A stretch of 64,000 nt of DNA from Durusdinium trenchii. Lineage: Eukaryota; Sar; Dinophyceae; Suessiales; Symbiodiniaceae. Each line of letters starts with the position of its first letter. Within the stretch, counting starts at the first letter, position 1. The stretch is from positions 300,812 to 364,811 of the forward strand of contig CAXAMN010026406.1 of the NCBI GenBank assembly GCA_963970005.1, in the 5' to 3' direction. The notes below the pieces were generated by a model. That model was not told the origin of the DNA, made no database searches, and saw only the letters and a list, made by a program, of their open reading frames with translations. Shown one piece after another: positions 36,701 to 48,780 of this stretch. The translations under genes were made by a program, and so were the position numbers.

Positions 36701-38647
36701 TCCGGTTTGCTTCCCCCAAAAGACAAGAACCTTCTTAAAAAGATGAGAGTGTTGCCTCCCCACATCATGAAAACAGTCCGAACCTTCACTGATTACATGT
36801 CAACGTTCCAACTTCAACATATACTTCAACGATTCCCGCCCCCATCCCATTTCTCATCCCATGTGCCCACCATTTGCCACAGGAGTGCCTGCTTGGACGC
36901 TTCCGTGCATTGATCCTCACCGATGTGATGCTTTCCTTTCCGCCCTGGCACCGCTGTGCGCTACTAGGCCTGGACACCATCGCCCCTGAGCTCGTCCAGG
37001 CGGCCGTCGTCCGGCGACCGGCGGTGGTGTGTCAAGTCTTCGTGACCGTGTGCAGAAGGGTCAACGAAAAGGAAAACCTTGGTAGACCCTCTCCAAACCC
37101 ATCGGATTTGCATGGATTTGCCTTTGGTCGCTCACATCCTGCATGCAGATTATGATCAAACAAACGCAGCTTTCGCCCAGGTCCTCCGGGAAGTCCGCAT
37201 GGCTCCGCTCTTCTCGCTGATGGTCTCTTTTCCACATGGCAGCACGGAGGGGTGGCCAGATGCAGCGGTGATCCGGGACGAGACGCTTCAATGGGCATGC
37301 CGGATGGCATCCAAGCCCGGAGAGGCGCTCAAGGAGGACTGCTGGGTTTGCGTCGGAACAGACCTTGAGTTCAACAGATTTTTCTTTGTAAGTTTGTGCC
37401 GCCAGAAAAAAACATTTAAGCATCCTAGCACTTCCGACTTGCCTCACTTTGTTGGCCTCCTGTGAGCCACCGCGTGTGCCGTTGTTTCATGGCCTATAGG
37501 TCAGCACCCGGGACTTTGCAGAGGCTTGCTTGCTAGAGGTGCCTATGGCCAGCGAGGCGCCGGAGGGGCAAGGGAGCGAAGGGAAGAGCTACATGCCGCA
37601 GCAGGAAGAGTAGCTCGCTTTGAGGACTGATGTTGATGAAATGCCAACCCCGCCAAAAAGCATAGCAGCCCACTTCTAGGCAAAAGGCTGTTTTCTGGAC
37701 CTTCACCACAAATCCCGAGGTATCTCAGGGCAGATCCTGCGGATGCTATGTTGGCTGCCTTCCAAAGGCTTTTTCAGGCCGAGCTGAAGCCGATCAGCAA
37801 ACAGCACCTTGTTCTCTCAAGAGCTGCTTGCTTTGACAGACTGAAACGGGGAGGCATTGGAGGCCTTTCCTTTGGATTTTGTATGCAATTAAATCCATTC
37901 AGCCAAATTCTTGAATCTATGTTGCAACTGGCCTTGTTCACATCTATTCAGTCAACTAAACATGATCCATTTCCCATCCTCAGGTGCCAACGCTGGGGCG
38001 CCGCCTATGTCGAAAGAAGTGCGAAGCCCTCGCACTTCACGCGTGATGGGCCCTGCCTCGTGGACGCCTCGTTGGCGCTCGGTGTTTGTGGTGACTTCCT
38101 GTCACCGGAAGGACCACGAGGAGGCGCCTCCTCGTGGCTTGGAGTTAAAGAAATAGAACCGGATGAGGGAGGGACGGATGAAGGCATTCTGGATATCATG
38201 GATTGCTCTGAATAAATATTTGATGATATTTGAGGTGCACAGAGTAATTGAATTAGTTTTGTTGTATTGTATTGTTTGAATGCAGGATGATGTGGGCATC
38301 CCAGGGCTGAACAGGTTTTGAAGTTGACCAAATGATCTAGCTCCTGATTTGCAGGGAGTTTCATTGCATTTCTCTACTCTCACTCAATGCCGCTCCAGCT
38401 TTCTATACACCTACGGTCACCTACCCCAAAAGTAGACAAAGCGATCGGCGATCAACGTGAGACTCACTGCGGGTCTTCAGATGCTAGTCATGAGTCATCC
38501 ACCATCATCCACCCATTGCCTCCCCCACTCATTTGCGTGGGTTTGGGACAGTTTGGCCCTTTCCTCTTCCATCCAAGGATCTACTGCTCGGCTTTGTCCG
38601 CTTTGGCGGTGGCCGAAGCGATCTCCACGCTTGTGCTTCTGACCTGA
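33798..38647 (+). CDS. renalase-like FAD-dependent oxidoreductase, about nine exons
   Basis: Exon 1 33798-33962 has the Rossmann dinucleotide motif VAVVGGGLAGLVAAEAV and GLGGRCGHRE. Following exons: 34194-34283 (FDHGAQFLSCGARDDVRW), 34694 to about 34858 (FLERWNPRIVEISAAG, VSPGGMRNLSEGL), 36883-37005 (GRFRALILTDVMLSFPPWHR), 37181-37387 (VRMAPLFSLMVSF, LKEDCWVCVGTDLEF), 37500-37609, 37720 to about 37800 (DPADAMLAAFQRLFQ), 37984-38100 (QRWGAAYVER, ALGVCGDFL) and 38578-38647 (YCSALSALAVAEAI, stop). Introns 33963-34193, 37388-37499, 37610-37719 and 38101-38577 are GT-AG with matching phases; 34284-34693 appears GA-AG. GGR...FDHGAQ, PLFSLMV, QRW and GD near the C-terminus are hallmarks of renalase/amine-oxidase-like flavoproteins. 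The family binds FAD and a nicotinamide-type substrate. A segment between 34858 and 36883 is not accounted for, so one exon is probably unassigned. Confidence 0.75.
35684..35713. repeat. GAAA tetranucleotide microsatellite
   Basis: About seven GAAA units inside the large unassigned region of the renalase-like gene. Confidence 0.8.
36119..36246 (+). CDS. candidate charged exon within the renalase-like gene
   Basis: After GCAG the frame reads YLVFTLNALEAHHEAAEKDA, then an Asp/Glu/Arg-rich helix up to IEER, with a GTAAAT donor just after. It could be an extra exon of the surrounding gene, but no family equivalent is known to me. Confidence 0.3.
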
Positions 38648-39600
38648 CCGGCCTCAGAAGAACCACCGGGTGACCGGCGAAAGCGGCGCAAAGTGGCGCA
38701 TGGCGCATCGCCGCAGCAAACGCCGCAGGTAAAAATATATACATAGAAAAAGCCACGCAGCGAACGCAGGGACAATGGAGTGATTTGTTTGTTTTGGTAG
38801 TTTTGGGGCTTGTCCTCAGCCCCACACGCACATCCTCAGGCCTTACTCGTCATTTCGAAAGAAGTGATTCGAGTAGCTGAGACTGTCGAGGCCACAGATT
38901 TTTCGACACTGTGAGCTGCCAAGTCAACACCAAGGAGGCAAACCATTGAGGAAGGTCTCATTTCTAGTACTACCCCCGGGTGGTGACCTTAGTATCATCG
39001 TGCCCCTGCAGCGCTTACTGACTGTTTTGCTTTAGGTACTGGGCCCCAAGGAGTCCTACATGTGGGCGGTTGGACTCGGCAAAAACCGCCCAAAAAAAGC
39101 CCGCCGTCCAACGTCCGGCCCCCCGTTCGGTCGAGTCGATGGTAGAAGCAACACCACGTCGGTGGCGCCGAGTGGCCTCTTGGGAGGCTGGCCTCTCGAG
39201 ACCTCTGGTGAAGTTGACGGTGCGGCGCACACATTTGTTCGAAGATGGCTTGATGTCCCTCATGGCGAAGGACCGGACATGAAATGGATGTCTTTTTTGA
39301 TGTGTTGCATCGCTACTCGGGGCTCCTGGCATCGCTACGAACGGAGCATTCTTACTACTAGTAACAAGAAGCTACGATCGGGGCTTCTGGGCTTCTTATA
39401 GTGTGTTGTTTTACTAGTTTCTGTTTTGTGTGTGCCCGAGGGAGGAACAGTGCAATTTGTGGCAGCAGCATCAGGGGGGTTTGGTGTCTTCATTTGCTAT
39501 GTTGGGTCTCTTCCCATGTTGCCTTCCCATGTTGTGTTCTGATTTGCGCTCTTTGTGTGCGATTTGTTGGCTTGTGATGGCTTGTGGTTTTGGTTGTAAG
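38648..39600. other. no recognised gene
   Basis: A GC-rich segment near 39000-39280 is open in more than one frame on both strands and cannot be assigned. No family motif is visible. The DNA transposon begins at the right edge. Confidence 0.35.
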
Positions 39601-39608
39601 TATTAGTT
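39601..39608. repeat. target-site duplication, left
   Basis: TATTAGTT, identical to 40383-40390 on the other side of the transposon. Confidence 0.8.
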
Positions 39609-40382
39609 TTAAGACTGGCTAAACCAGCCTGAGACCAGTTTTTGGGGTTGATTTTTTTTACAGTTTTGTTATGGTTTTGATATGGTTGGAGGTTATGATT
39701 TTGATATGGTGTGAAAATGTGGTTGTGGTTTTGGTAATGATTTTGTTATGATTGAGAAAGGTTCCCTTGTGGGGGGAGGAGCGCTCGGGTGGCTGGACCA
39801 TAAGAAATCCATAAGAAAAGTGTAACGCTTATGGCTTTGTTATGATTTTGATATGGTTGGAGGTTATGATTTGATATGGTGTGAAAATGTGGTTGTGGTT
39901 TTGGTTATGATTTTGTTATGATTGAGAAAGGTTCCCTTGTGGTGGAGGAGCGCTCGGGTGGCTGGACCATAAGAAATCCATAAGAAAAGTGTAACGCTTA
40001 TGGTTTTGTTATGATTTTGATGTGGTTTTGGTATGGCTTGCCTTTTCCGCGGGCTGGAGGCAGTTCCAAAGTGGTGAGAGGCCCTGGAAAGGCTATCAAA
40101 AGGCTTTTGAGTGGGCCAGGGGCTTGGAAGAAAGGTTCCCTTGTGGGGGGAGGAGGGCTCGGGTGGCTGGACCATAAGAAATCCATAAGAACATCATATG
40201 CAAACCAATATCAAACCCATATCAACAAATCATATCAAAACCATAACAAAATCATGAGCAGAAAACCACTAACTTGAGAAGCCATAACAAAACCATAACA
40301 GCAAATCATATCAAAACCATAACCAAACCCCCAACAAAAATATTTTACGTACATGCTTCTGTCGCACCTTGGCCAGTCTTAA
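39609..40382. mobile_element. 774-bp non-autonomous DNA transposon with TIRs and 8-bp TSD
   Basis: The left end TTAAGACTGGCTAA (39609-39622) is the inverted copy, with one mismatch, of the right end TTGGCCAGTCTTAA (40369-40382). Directly outside both ends is the same 8-bp word TATTAGTT (39601-39608 and 40383-40390), a target-site duplication. There is no transposase frame, so it is non-autonomous. An 8-bp duplication fits hAT-type (also P- or Merlin-type) transposition. Inside, a unit of about 170 bp is repeated in tandem (from 39663, 39834, and a partial copy from 40003), and TTTTGTTATGGTTTTGATAT-like sequence near the left end recurs inverted at about 40200-40330, giving a long foldback. 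Confidence 0.8.
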
Positions 40383-40390
40383 TATTAGTT
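40383..40390. repeat. target-site duplication, right
   Basis: TATTAGTT, identical to 39601-39608. Confidence 0.8.
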
Positions 40391-40780
40391 ATATAGTTAT
40401 TTGGTTAGTTGTTTTTGCTTGTTCATTTGGCCATTTCTGTTACTGTTGCTCTTTGCACTTGCTGTGTTTTTTCATTACTCTTCATTCTTGTCATTTGTAT
40501 TGATTTGTTTTAAATGATTGTTTGTTGTTTTGCAGCTTGGCCCTTTTCTGAAGTTACTATTCTTGGATTTGCATTTGACTTTGATTTGTTCTATTGATTT
40601 TTTGGTGTGTATGTGTTTATTTTTAATGTTGATTTGTATTTGTGTTTGTGCTTGTTCACTTGGATTGTGTTTTTTTATTTTTCGGGGTGGCGGTTATATT
40701 ATATGTTGTTTCAAGAACTTTCAGAGTTAGCCTGGGTTCGGAGAGCATTATCGTAGGTAAAGGCACTGCTCTGTACATGG
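40391..40780. other. T-rich low-complexity stretch
   Basis: Strongly T/G-biased sequence with many TTTG and TTGTTT words. It encodes only Phe/Leu/Cys-rich frames. Probably intronic or intergenic. Confidence 0.45.
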
Positions 40781-40832
40781 CATTTGCAGATTTGCTTCGA
40801 TTTCGCCATTGAAGCAACTATGTCGTGCATCC

Positions 40833-41069
40833 CAGGATGCAGACTGGCGTGCACGCTTCCAAGTGGTCTTCGTGAACTCGACTGGGCGACCAGTGCTCTG
40901 GTGTGGCAAAGCGGTGGTATTTGTAGGTTCCCCTTCTCCCCCCCGGGAATCAAAGATCCCAACCATACCACCTCACTCATGAACATGACATTTTGCGCAA
41001 CATTGTGCAAAAAAATGCAAGCTAGAAAAGAACGAGAGAATGGTCCACGGAGAAACTACGAGGACGATT
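40833..41069 (+). CDS. candidate exons upstream of the HECT domain
   Basis: 40833-40921 reads DADWRARFQVVFVNSTGRPV, with a CAG acceptor and a GTAGGT donor. About 41030-41069 reads RENGPRRNYEDD before a GTATGT donor; RRNYEDD resembles the R(R)..Y..ED segment at the start of HECT domains. The phases to the first sure HECT exon do not match, so an exon between them is missing or one of these is not used. Confidence 0.4.
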
Positions 41070-41125
41070 GTATGTTTGCTTGAGTGGATGTGCCGTGAAC
41101 ATCTTTAGTACGGCATGTGTGAGAG

Positions 41126-44100
41126 ATGGTGCCTCAGGAACAAGGTCAAGATGCAGGCGGCCTTTTCAAGGAGTTTTGGGAAAAGTTCCTCGAGCTGAGC
41201 CGAAGGTTTGGGTCAAGATGCTTTTCGTGGAGGGTAGATGGCTCATGACATCTCATAATGACTCACGCGGAGCCTGTTGTGCTTCATTGAAGGGGTCCAT
41301 GTAACTGCTGGGCATTCAAGCTGGTGTCCTTGGGAAGAAGTTTGCTAAATTATTTTGGAGCACGGGGGTTAGCAGGAACGTGCCCGGTGCCCGGAGCCGG
41401 TTTCTTTTTGGGTCGCGCGTCGTCGGATCAGTCTTCTGCGTGTTTGATCGGCCAAGGTTGGCAGAGACGGCTTTCAATCCCGAGTACGGCCTCTTCCGAG
41501 TCACCGAAGAACGCTTGCTCTTTCCAAACCCTGAGGCTTGGAAATATCACGAGACTCAGCTAGACTAAGGTCCTTCTCGCTGACAGTGACAAGATAAAAC
41601 TTGAGTAACATGAGTCCTTGATGGCCCCCGCAGGTTCAAGACATTCGATGGAAATCTTTGTGCCTGCTCCAAGACTACCTAGGAGAATGCGGAAACGCTC
41701 TTGGAATTTCTGGGGCTGGTCATTGGGAAAGCTATTTTTGAAGGAATTGCTCCTCGGCCAGAATAGCTTCTCAACATTTCTCAACCAGGCCATGACTGGT
41801 CACAGCTGCACAGGACAAGAGGCAAAAGTCCTTTGATTCTCAATTGTTTTCCATGTTGTGGGCGTGACGACAGCCAGAATGTCCGGAACCCCGTGATGCT
41901 TTCGTTACCTTGCTTGAAACGCTTGCCACCCGAGTGCGTGATTCCGTTCTGAACGAGGTGGTGGAGCCCTGCTTCGCACCCTTCTTCTTGGCGAAGCTGT
42001 TGGGCAAACACAACTCGTATTACGATCTCCAGTCTTTGGATCCAGTCACTCAGTTGACATTTCTGAGTGTTGTCTCCATTCTTCACCCTGTTTGGGCATT
42101 GGCTGCGATTTGGAAGATGTCTATAGGTGTGCGTCATGTGCCCCCCAAGGCTTTATTTGCCAACTTGCAGCAGCTGAAGACCTACAGCCAGGGCCATAGT
42201 GGTACAGCCAGGGCCAAAAGATACCAAAAGGGTGAGTGGCCCATGCCCTTTGTCTTGTGGGCCAAAATTGAATAGATTGGTAGCAGAGGGCAGCATGATA
42301 TTTACAATGTGTTTTAGACATAACTATACTGACACATTGCGGTTCCAACCACGATTGATTTCAAGGCTCTTACGGTACCAAGCAACCCTTGTTTTACGAA
42401 GGATGTTCGACGACGAAGACTAGGTCAACCGAACTCTTTGAATGCTCAAGTAGGGCGGCTAGGCCGCACATTCAATCTTCCCTCTCACTTTCCTCTTTCC
42501 TGTAGATTTAGACACACTGATCATCCCTTGAACCGAGGGAGACTGGCCAACTCAGTGGAGGGTTGAGGGTGCTGAGCATTTGTTCTGAGTCGCCGCAGTG
42601 CCAAGGTGGCGACGTGTCAGAGCTTTGTTTGAACTTTGTCGCCACGGATGGCGAAGGCAAGGAGGTGCCCTTGCTACCCAATGGTCAAGAGATGCCAGTG
42701 ACCGTGGAGAACCGAGTGCGATACATCTACCTGCTCCTTGCATTTCCGTCGATTTCGTCTGGGCCCATGGGCAAGGGATGAAAGATAAGGCAGATAAGGG
42801 CGTTCGTTAGATATTGTGCAAGGCACCCCATGGTGATGAGAGAATCAATGAATACCCAATGACGTTCACTTTTGGCGTGGCACGGCTTTCTGGCATGTGC
42901 TCGCGTTTTCTTCCAAAACCCCTTAGCTTTGCAGCTCGTTTTCTTTGCCGATGCGGTCTTTCGCCAGTGTGGCGGCGATGGTGGGAACGATATTCGGTCA
43001 ATCATTGGGCCAAGCGAGGTTGGCTGAAACAAGCTGAAACCATGGATTGTCAGGCACCATCTACACCCAAGGAAACCCTGAGCAAAGAAACCATTGTTAT
43101 GACATGTTAAGACTTGTCGGCTATATTTTAAATTTTTGTAACTTGTGTTTGGTGATGTGCCCAGCCTCCATTGCGGCAACATGATGTTCGCACCGTTGTT
43201 TCTTTCTGGGAGTGTCCATGCTCATCAGCCTGAGCATGGTGGTGCGATGAACCCAGGTTAAGCGATTTCAAGCTCAACAAGGACAGGTGGGCCATGGTGG
43301 GCCCCAATTCACATCACGCCAGTCAGGATGGCAGTGGTTCATGTCAGATTTGACGGTACAGAATGATCACGAAAGGTAGCTTTAGCTACCTGAGTTCTCC
43401 TTGCTTTAGCAAAAATGTATTACAATCAGGAGTTGGGATTGTGCATTGAGTTTGGTCCTGTAAGAGTTGATTCTGTTCGTCGGGGGGGCCCCCCCCCCTG
43501 GATCAAATCCCCCGTGCGCCGGTTCACGCCGTCATGGACTTCTACCAGGGTTACTTGTGATTGCCTGCTACCTTTCGTTCACCCCCTCCTCTCTCAAGTA
43601 TTCTTTGTGCACAACTGTAGACACTACTGTAGACATATATACCGTATAGATATGTATAATACTATATATATATATATATCGTATTTAATACCTGGATATA
43701 CGTGGATCTTCGAGGGACAAATAATAACCGGCTGTTCAAAGAAACTGGTTTATGGCAATGAGGACATCCAGCGACGCCTTTGGGAGTTCCAAACAGTGTC
43801 TTTCCCCGCCCATGGATTTTGAGCACATTATTTTTTTGGCTACGGTGTTTTTCGCTGAAAAATGCATCTGGGAAAAAGTTGTGCCGTTTGAAGATCTATA
43901 TAGGTGTATATGATATATGTGTTCCTACTTCTTCTCTGGATCACCATGGGCGCAATTGCGAACAGGGGTCCAACACCGTGGAATTCCGCTTTGTGATTCT
44001 GCTTTCCCATCTGCTGTATCCACTTTGGCTTTTCATTCTTGGGCATCCAAATGTTTAGCACTTTGGACGTTGTAACCGCACAGAATCAGAAACTCAACAA

Positions 44101-47100
44101 AAAACACCGTCTTATGCAGTGCTATTGGCTATCTACTCCGAGCTTGTCGTCGCACCCCGACCGATGCGGTGCTTCATGCGGCCACCAGTGGTGGGTCGAC
44201 TCATGTCGACTCACAGGAGCTCCACCAGGCATCCGCCGCCTTCCTCGCGGGTTTCCGGAGCCTCATCGATGAGAAGTGGCTCTCCATGCTCAGTGAGCAT
44301 GAGCTACAGCAGGCGCGAAGCCAACGTGGCGCTTGGCGGGTATGTGTGTGAGATTGTGTGAGTGTGTGTGGTGGAGAGGGATAGTGGAGACAATTTTGAA
44401 ATCAACGCAGGTCCAACATGGTCCAATCAATTTCTAAGGTGGACATTTTTTGGGGGTGGGAGATGTCCTCAACAGTTCTTGACACCTTGTGGTGTTGTCA
44501 TGTTTGCGCTCACAAGACGCTACAGAAAGCCTTCGACTGGCAGCTGACGATAGCTGACGGGTCAAAGAAAATCAAGACATCCCACTAGCTGAGGCTCCTT
44601 GTCAGGACGTTTTTGGGGCCAGAATGGACTTAGCGGACTTGGTCGAACCTAGAGCAAACCACATGCGAGTAGAAGGCGCCATGTTCCACAACATGTTATG
44701 AGTAGACATGTATATAGGCAGATGCAAAAGCATATAAGGCACATTAAGGCACTTCGTCATTCTCAGACCACCTGGGCCGACGGATCTTCGACCTGACCAG
44801 GTCATCAGTGGCTCCAGCGGAGGGTCGTTGGATGTGGATGTCACTTGGCGACGTAGTTGGAATCTGCTGGAAATCTCCCTGGGTGCTGTCGCGCTTTTTG
44901 GAAAGACATGTGACATGTGGGACTTCAAGCATCGAATTATCCAGATGCGTCCGTCTTTCTTCTTTTCTTCTTTTCTTTGTTTCTTTCTTTCTTTCCTCGA
45001 AGCCGTGTTCATCCATTGCGGCCATTGCGCATCTCTTTTTGCCAGTCTCCATCGGGCGTGCTTGCCTGTTGGGGCTCATTTCAATGCGCCACCAATGCGT
45101 CACTTGGCAGGACTTGCAGCGTCACACGGAGCTCTCCAACTGCAGCGGTCACCGAGATCGCATGGTGTTGCTTGGCGGGAATCGACCCGCGGCGTTTCAG
45201 GGGCCCTGCATGCAGCAGGTCATTGGTGTTCTTCCATTGAGTCAAGGAATGTCAACCTGCAGCCTGCAACCAAGCCATTCAGAGGCGATGGAGCCGAATC
45301 ATAGGATGGAAGTGATGGACTGAATTGAAGATGTTTAAAGTATTTTTTTTTGGTGCTAGTTGCTTCACCCTGTTTGGCTACCACGCATGCCGGGCAGAAC
45401 ACTCTCCTCCAGCCCCTGAGGACTCAGACTGGTAATTCGACGGGATGGAAGGTTTCACCGTCTCGTTTAGTGCTATGGACAAAACAGCTATTTTTGGGTC
45501 TCCTTTTTTCCGTGCTAAAGTTGGAAGTAGCACACCGTGCGCCCATTTTGATGGTCCCAGGAAGGATTTCTTCACAGCCCTGCGTGCCATGAAGCCAGAG
45601 CATCAAGTGCCTTGGGGTAAAAATGGCGAATGGATGCCAATGGGAAGTTCTCATGTTTTGGTGCAGCAGGATGGGTTCAACACTCGCAGCAGCTACAGTA
45701 TGAGTATGTGTCCTAGTGAAGTGAGTTGGGAGTGTGTGGGCCTTCAGCAGCTGCCGTGATTGGCAGAATGTCCTTTGTGGTGAAGAAATAGTCTTTTTTG
45801 GAACATATCATTATATATATATATATTATATATATATATGAATAGGAGCTTCCAGAGGTTTGACTGTTTGGTGATCCGGGCAGACGGGTTTGATCTCAAA
45901 CATCATGATGACCGCGTTGACCTTGACAGCGCGGCAGGGCAGGCAATTGATCTGTTGATATTTGTAGTGTTCATTCTACCATATCAAACCTCAAGATGAG
46001 AGAGAATCTTAAACCTCCGTAGTTTCCACGTGGTGCTGAAGTGGTTTCATTCGGATGCCATTTTACCAGGTCTTTGGAGCAACTTCTGAGGCAGAGTTGA
46101 CCAGCACAAATCCCTTGACATCCGTGGATGTTCCTGTAGGTTGACATGGGTAGGATGGGTGGTTCCTGTTGTCCCATGCTCTCGGTTCAATAAGCAGCTG
46201 CTTGGGGTGTCAGTAAGAAGTTCCTCAATGTATATTTGCCGGTGCTACCTCGACTCAGGGCGCAGCCCCCTCGTTCTGCAATGAGCTGATGTTTGACACA
46301 GTCACATCAATCTGTATCTCATGCTCCAACCACCTTGCACGCACGCGCGCACGCACCCTTCGCCAAAAACAACGCACCCTGCGCACGCACCGCACCGACG
46401 GCCACGAGGTGAAACTCTTGCGTTTCGTGACCTCGTGTTCTCGTGCGCCCTTGCTGGGTTTTTCACATCTCCAGCCGCCCTTCACGCTGCACAAGGTGGG
46501 AATCGACTAGAGTCGAGGTTCACGGGAAATCACAGTGAGATTGTTGGAATTGTTGGAGGGAAGTGTTGATGTTGAACGAGTGGATGGAAGACAGGGCCCG
46601 AAGGAACATCCTTGCTGCTACCTATCTAGTTTTATGTTTGTGGACAAATTTCAGCGTGAATGAACTGGTCATTGTTGTCCATCCGCAACGTGGCCAGTCC
46701 CTTGGCAAAGTTGCTGTGGCAAGCGGTTCAATCAATTCATGTCTGAGAAAATGCGAATGCAAAAGGCCACTCACTGACCTCAGGCTGGTTGAACAATGCA
46801 TGCTAATGCTATACCCTGTGCTGCTTCCACATGGATGCGGACTTAACATTGATTTGAGTGATGCAAGAGGAGCTTTCACAGATCTGATGTCTCATGCAGA
46901 CCTCTCGATTGGGTTAAGCATTAAACTAAACCCTTGTGCACTGCGCAGGTGCACATCCGCAGCGACTCGGAAAAGTTGCCGACGGCCTCAACGTGACACC
47001 TGGCCGCAGAGTGCAGAAACCATGGGTCCAGCTGCCTTTATAGGGTGGAATTTGCTGCTTTGCATGCGGGGGTATGGGAGTAGCATGGGGTAGTTCCAAA

Positions 47101-48245
47101 TCCTGACAGAGCTATCAATCAAGGTGAACTATGGTTAACTACGCATACTTGCTTGCATGATGTCCATTGAGGAAGAAGCATTTAGTTTGATTTCCTTCAC
47201 TAGTCACTAGAACCTATAAATACCTATAACATGCATAATATGACATAATTATGTATCATGACAGGATGATGTGAATTAGAGCCGGATTGACTCATGGGAC
47301 AGAGGTCCATGCTCGAAGTGGTTCTTGATGGCTGATGGAAGCAACTGAACCAAGTTATACAATTGAATTGGCGTTTGGCGTTTCTGAAAGGATTGTGTGT
47401 TTGCTGTATCCCCTGCACACATGCAGACATACACCCTTCTTGATAGACGCTCTTCAAGGGCAAATGCAGCAAGTGCACCCATTTTGAACAGCCTGTTTGA
47501 GGTTTCAATACCTTGAAGCTGCCGACATATTCCTCGCCGCTCTCTTAGCATGATTGAACTTGTGCGATTGTTCCAAGTCCTTTTTGCGCTAGTTAACATT
47601 TTGTACATAGGTAGTTATATAGGGTTGTTTGCTGGGGATCTTCCTAGAGAACTTATCGAGTTGAGGCGCCATCCATCCCACCGAGCTGGCTTCATTGCGA
47701 TGTTGATCTTGAGAAACTGATGTTTGAAGAAACCGATCGGATGTCTTTAAACCTGAGACCTACAGGGAGCAGCCAAACATGAACACATTACATAGTTTTT
47801 TTGACAATTCGAGCAATTCCCGAAGAACAAGTTCATCTGATATTTTTCCGGCCGACCGATGGGTGGGAGTCCAAGGTGGAAAGTCATGAAGGAGAAATTG
47901 GAGTTTGTGATTGTTCAGGCCGGACATTTCAACACAGCCGCCCTTGCTTTGCCTGGCTGAGGAGGAAGCAAAGGGGACGAACAACATGTTTTCAACAGCT
48001 TGGTCCAAACAACACTAGAGGGATCAGTGTCCAAGCCCTTTGCTTGGTTTGTTTGTTGAACTTTGGCGCAACCATGTACCAGGACCATCCAGAGGTTTCC
48101 CCATGGAAGCTCACAAATAGTCCAGGTTAGTCCATTTTGGATGGTCCAGATATGTCCAGATAAGTCACTGTCCTTTCAAGTGATTGGTCATTTTTTAATG
48201 GATCTCCCAGCCGTACTTCAGGATGCCGGCTTCGAGTTGGATTGA
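41126..48245 (+). CDS. HECT-type E3 ubiquitin ligase catalytic domain (UBE3B/UBE3C-like), 13 or more exons
   Basis: Exons: 41126-41205 ([14 protein letters not shown]), 41457-41550 ([16 protein letters not shown]), 41683-41748 ([16 protein letters not shown]), 41958-42044 ([17 protein letters not shown]), 42150-42186 ([12 protein letters not shown]), 42606-42739 ([29 protein letters not shown]), about 44190-44312 ([22 protein letters not shown]), 44801-44839 ([13 protein letters not shown]), 45111 to about 45168 ([11 protein letters not shown]), 46409-46495 ([16 protein letters not shown]), 46949-46994 (EKLPTAST), 47502 to about 47547 ([12 protein letters not shown]) and about 48205-48245 (LQDAGFELD, stop). 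HECT ligases accept ubiquitin on the Cys of LPTASTCFN and pass it to substrates. Here that Cys codon is split by the intron 46995-47501. Donors are GT, GC and GA mixed. An exon for the F-W segment between 45168 and 46409 and one near the C-terminus are unassigned. ELQQ-ISG and the closing GFEL tail favour the UBE3B/UBE3C type. N-terminal regions are not recognised. Confidence 0.9.
44946..44998. repeat. polypyrimidine TTTC-rich tract
   Basis: Runs of CTTTCTT and TTTC units within the HECT intron 44840-45110. It may help acceptor recognition but is more likely a microsatellite. Confidence 0.6.
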
Positions 48246-48780
48246 GCCAGCTGAGACCTGGGTCCGCGCTCCTGCGCTCCTGCGCTGCGAGCGCGTGCGT
48301 TCCTGTGCTTTGTAGCCCATGACGAGGACAGCCTCGCTGTACATAGTCAGCTCGCCAAAGAGTGGGCTTAGCTGGTCCGCCCAGCACCAGAGGCTTTGAG
48401 GGGAAATCCATGGTCCGGACGTGGAGCAGGACACTGTGAAATGACGGGGGCATTTTGGTCATGAGCTTCATGTTGGGTGATTGGAGAGGTTGGGAGGCAC
48501 GCTTCCAGCTGCTTAGTGAAGATCATACTGTTTGGTGCTCATCCAAGCCCGGTGCAACTTGGGGGCCCAGCCGGACCGCGTTTCACGCTTAAGAAAAGGC
48601 AGTTGTGGATCATGCTACACGAAAGGATAGGATGAGTCCAGGGGTCGACGCCCTTAGCCTAAACATGAGGCTAACCTTGATCATATATGATCATATCATA
48701 TCAAGCATGGAGTAACTTCCGCCGCCGTCATTGTAAGTGCCGTACAAAAAGAACGAAAGAATGCCACAAACAAACCTGCA
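48246..48780. other. intergenic, nothing recognised
   Basis: It follows the HECT stop codon. A short GCGCTCCTGCGCTGCGAGCGC inverted word lies near 48275. No exon can be supported. Confidence 0.4.

Noticed and set aside
39663..40003. CRISPR-like array
   Set aside because: The units are contiguous 170-bp tandem repeats without unique spacers, within a eukaryotic transposon.
46949..46998. premature TGA in the HECT domain as a pseudogene mark
   Set aside because: The TGA after LPTAST lies in the intron if the GA-AG junction is used, and the motif then continues perfectly as CFNTLKLP.
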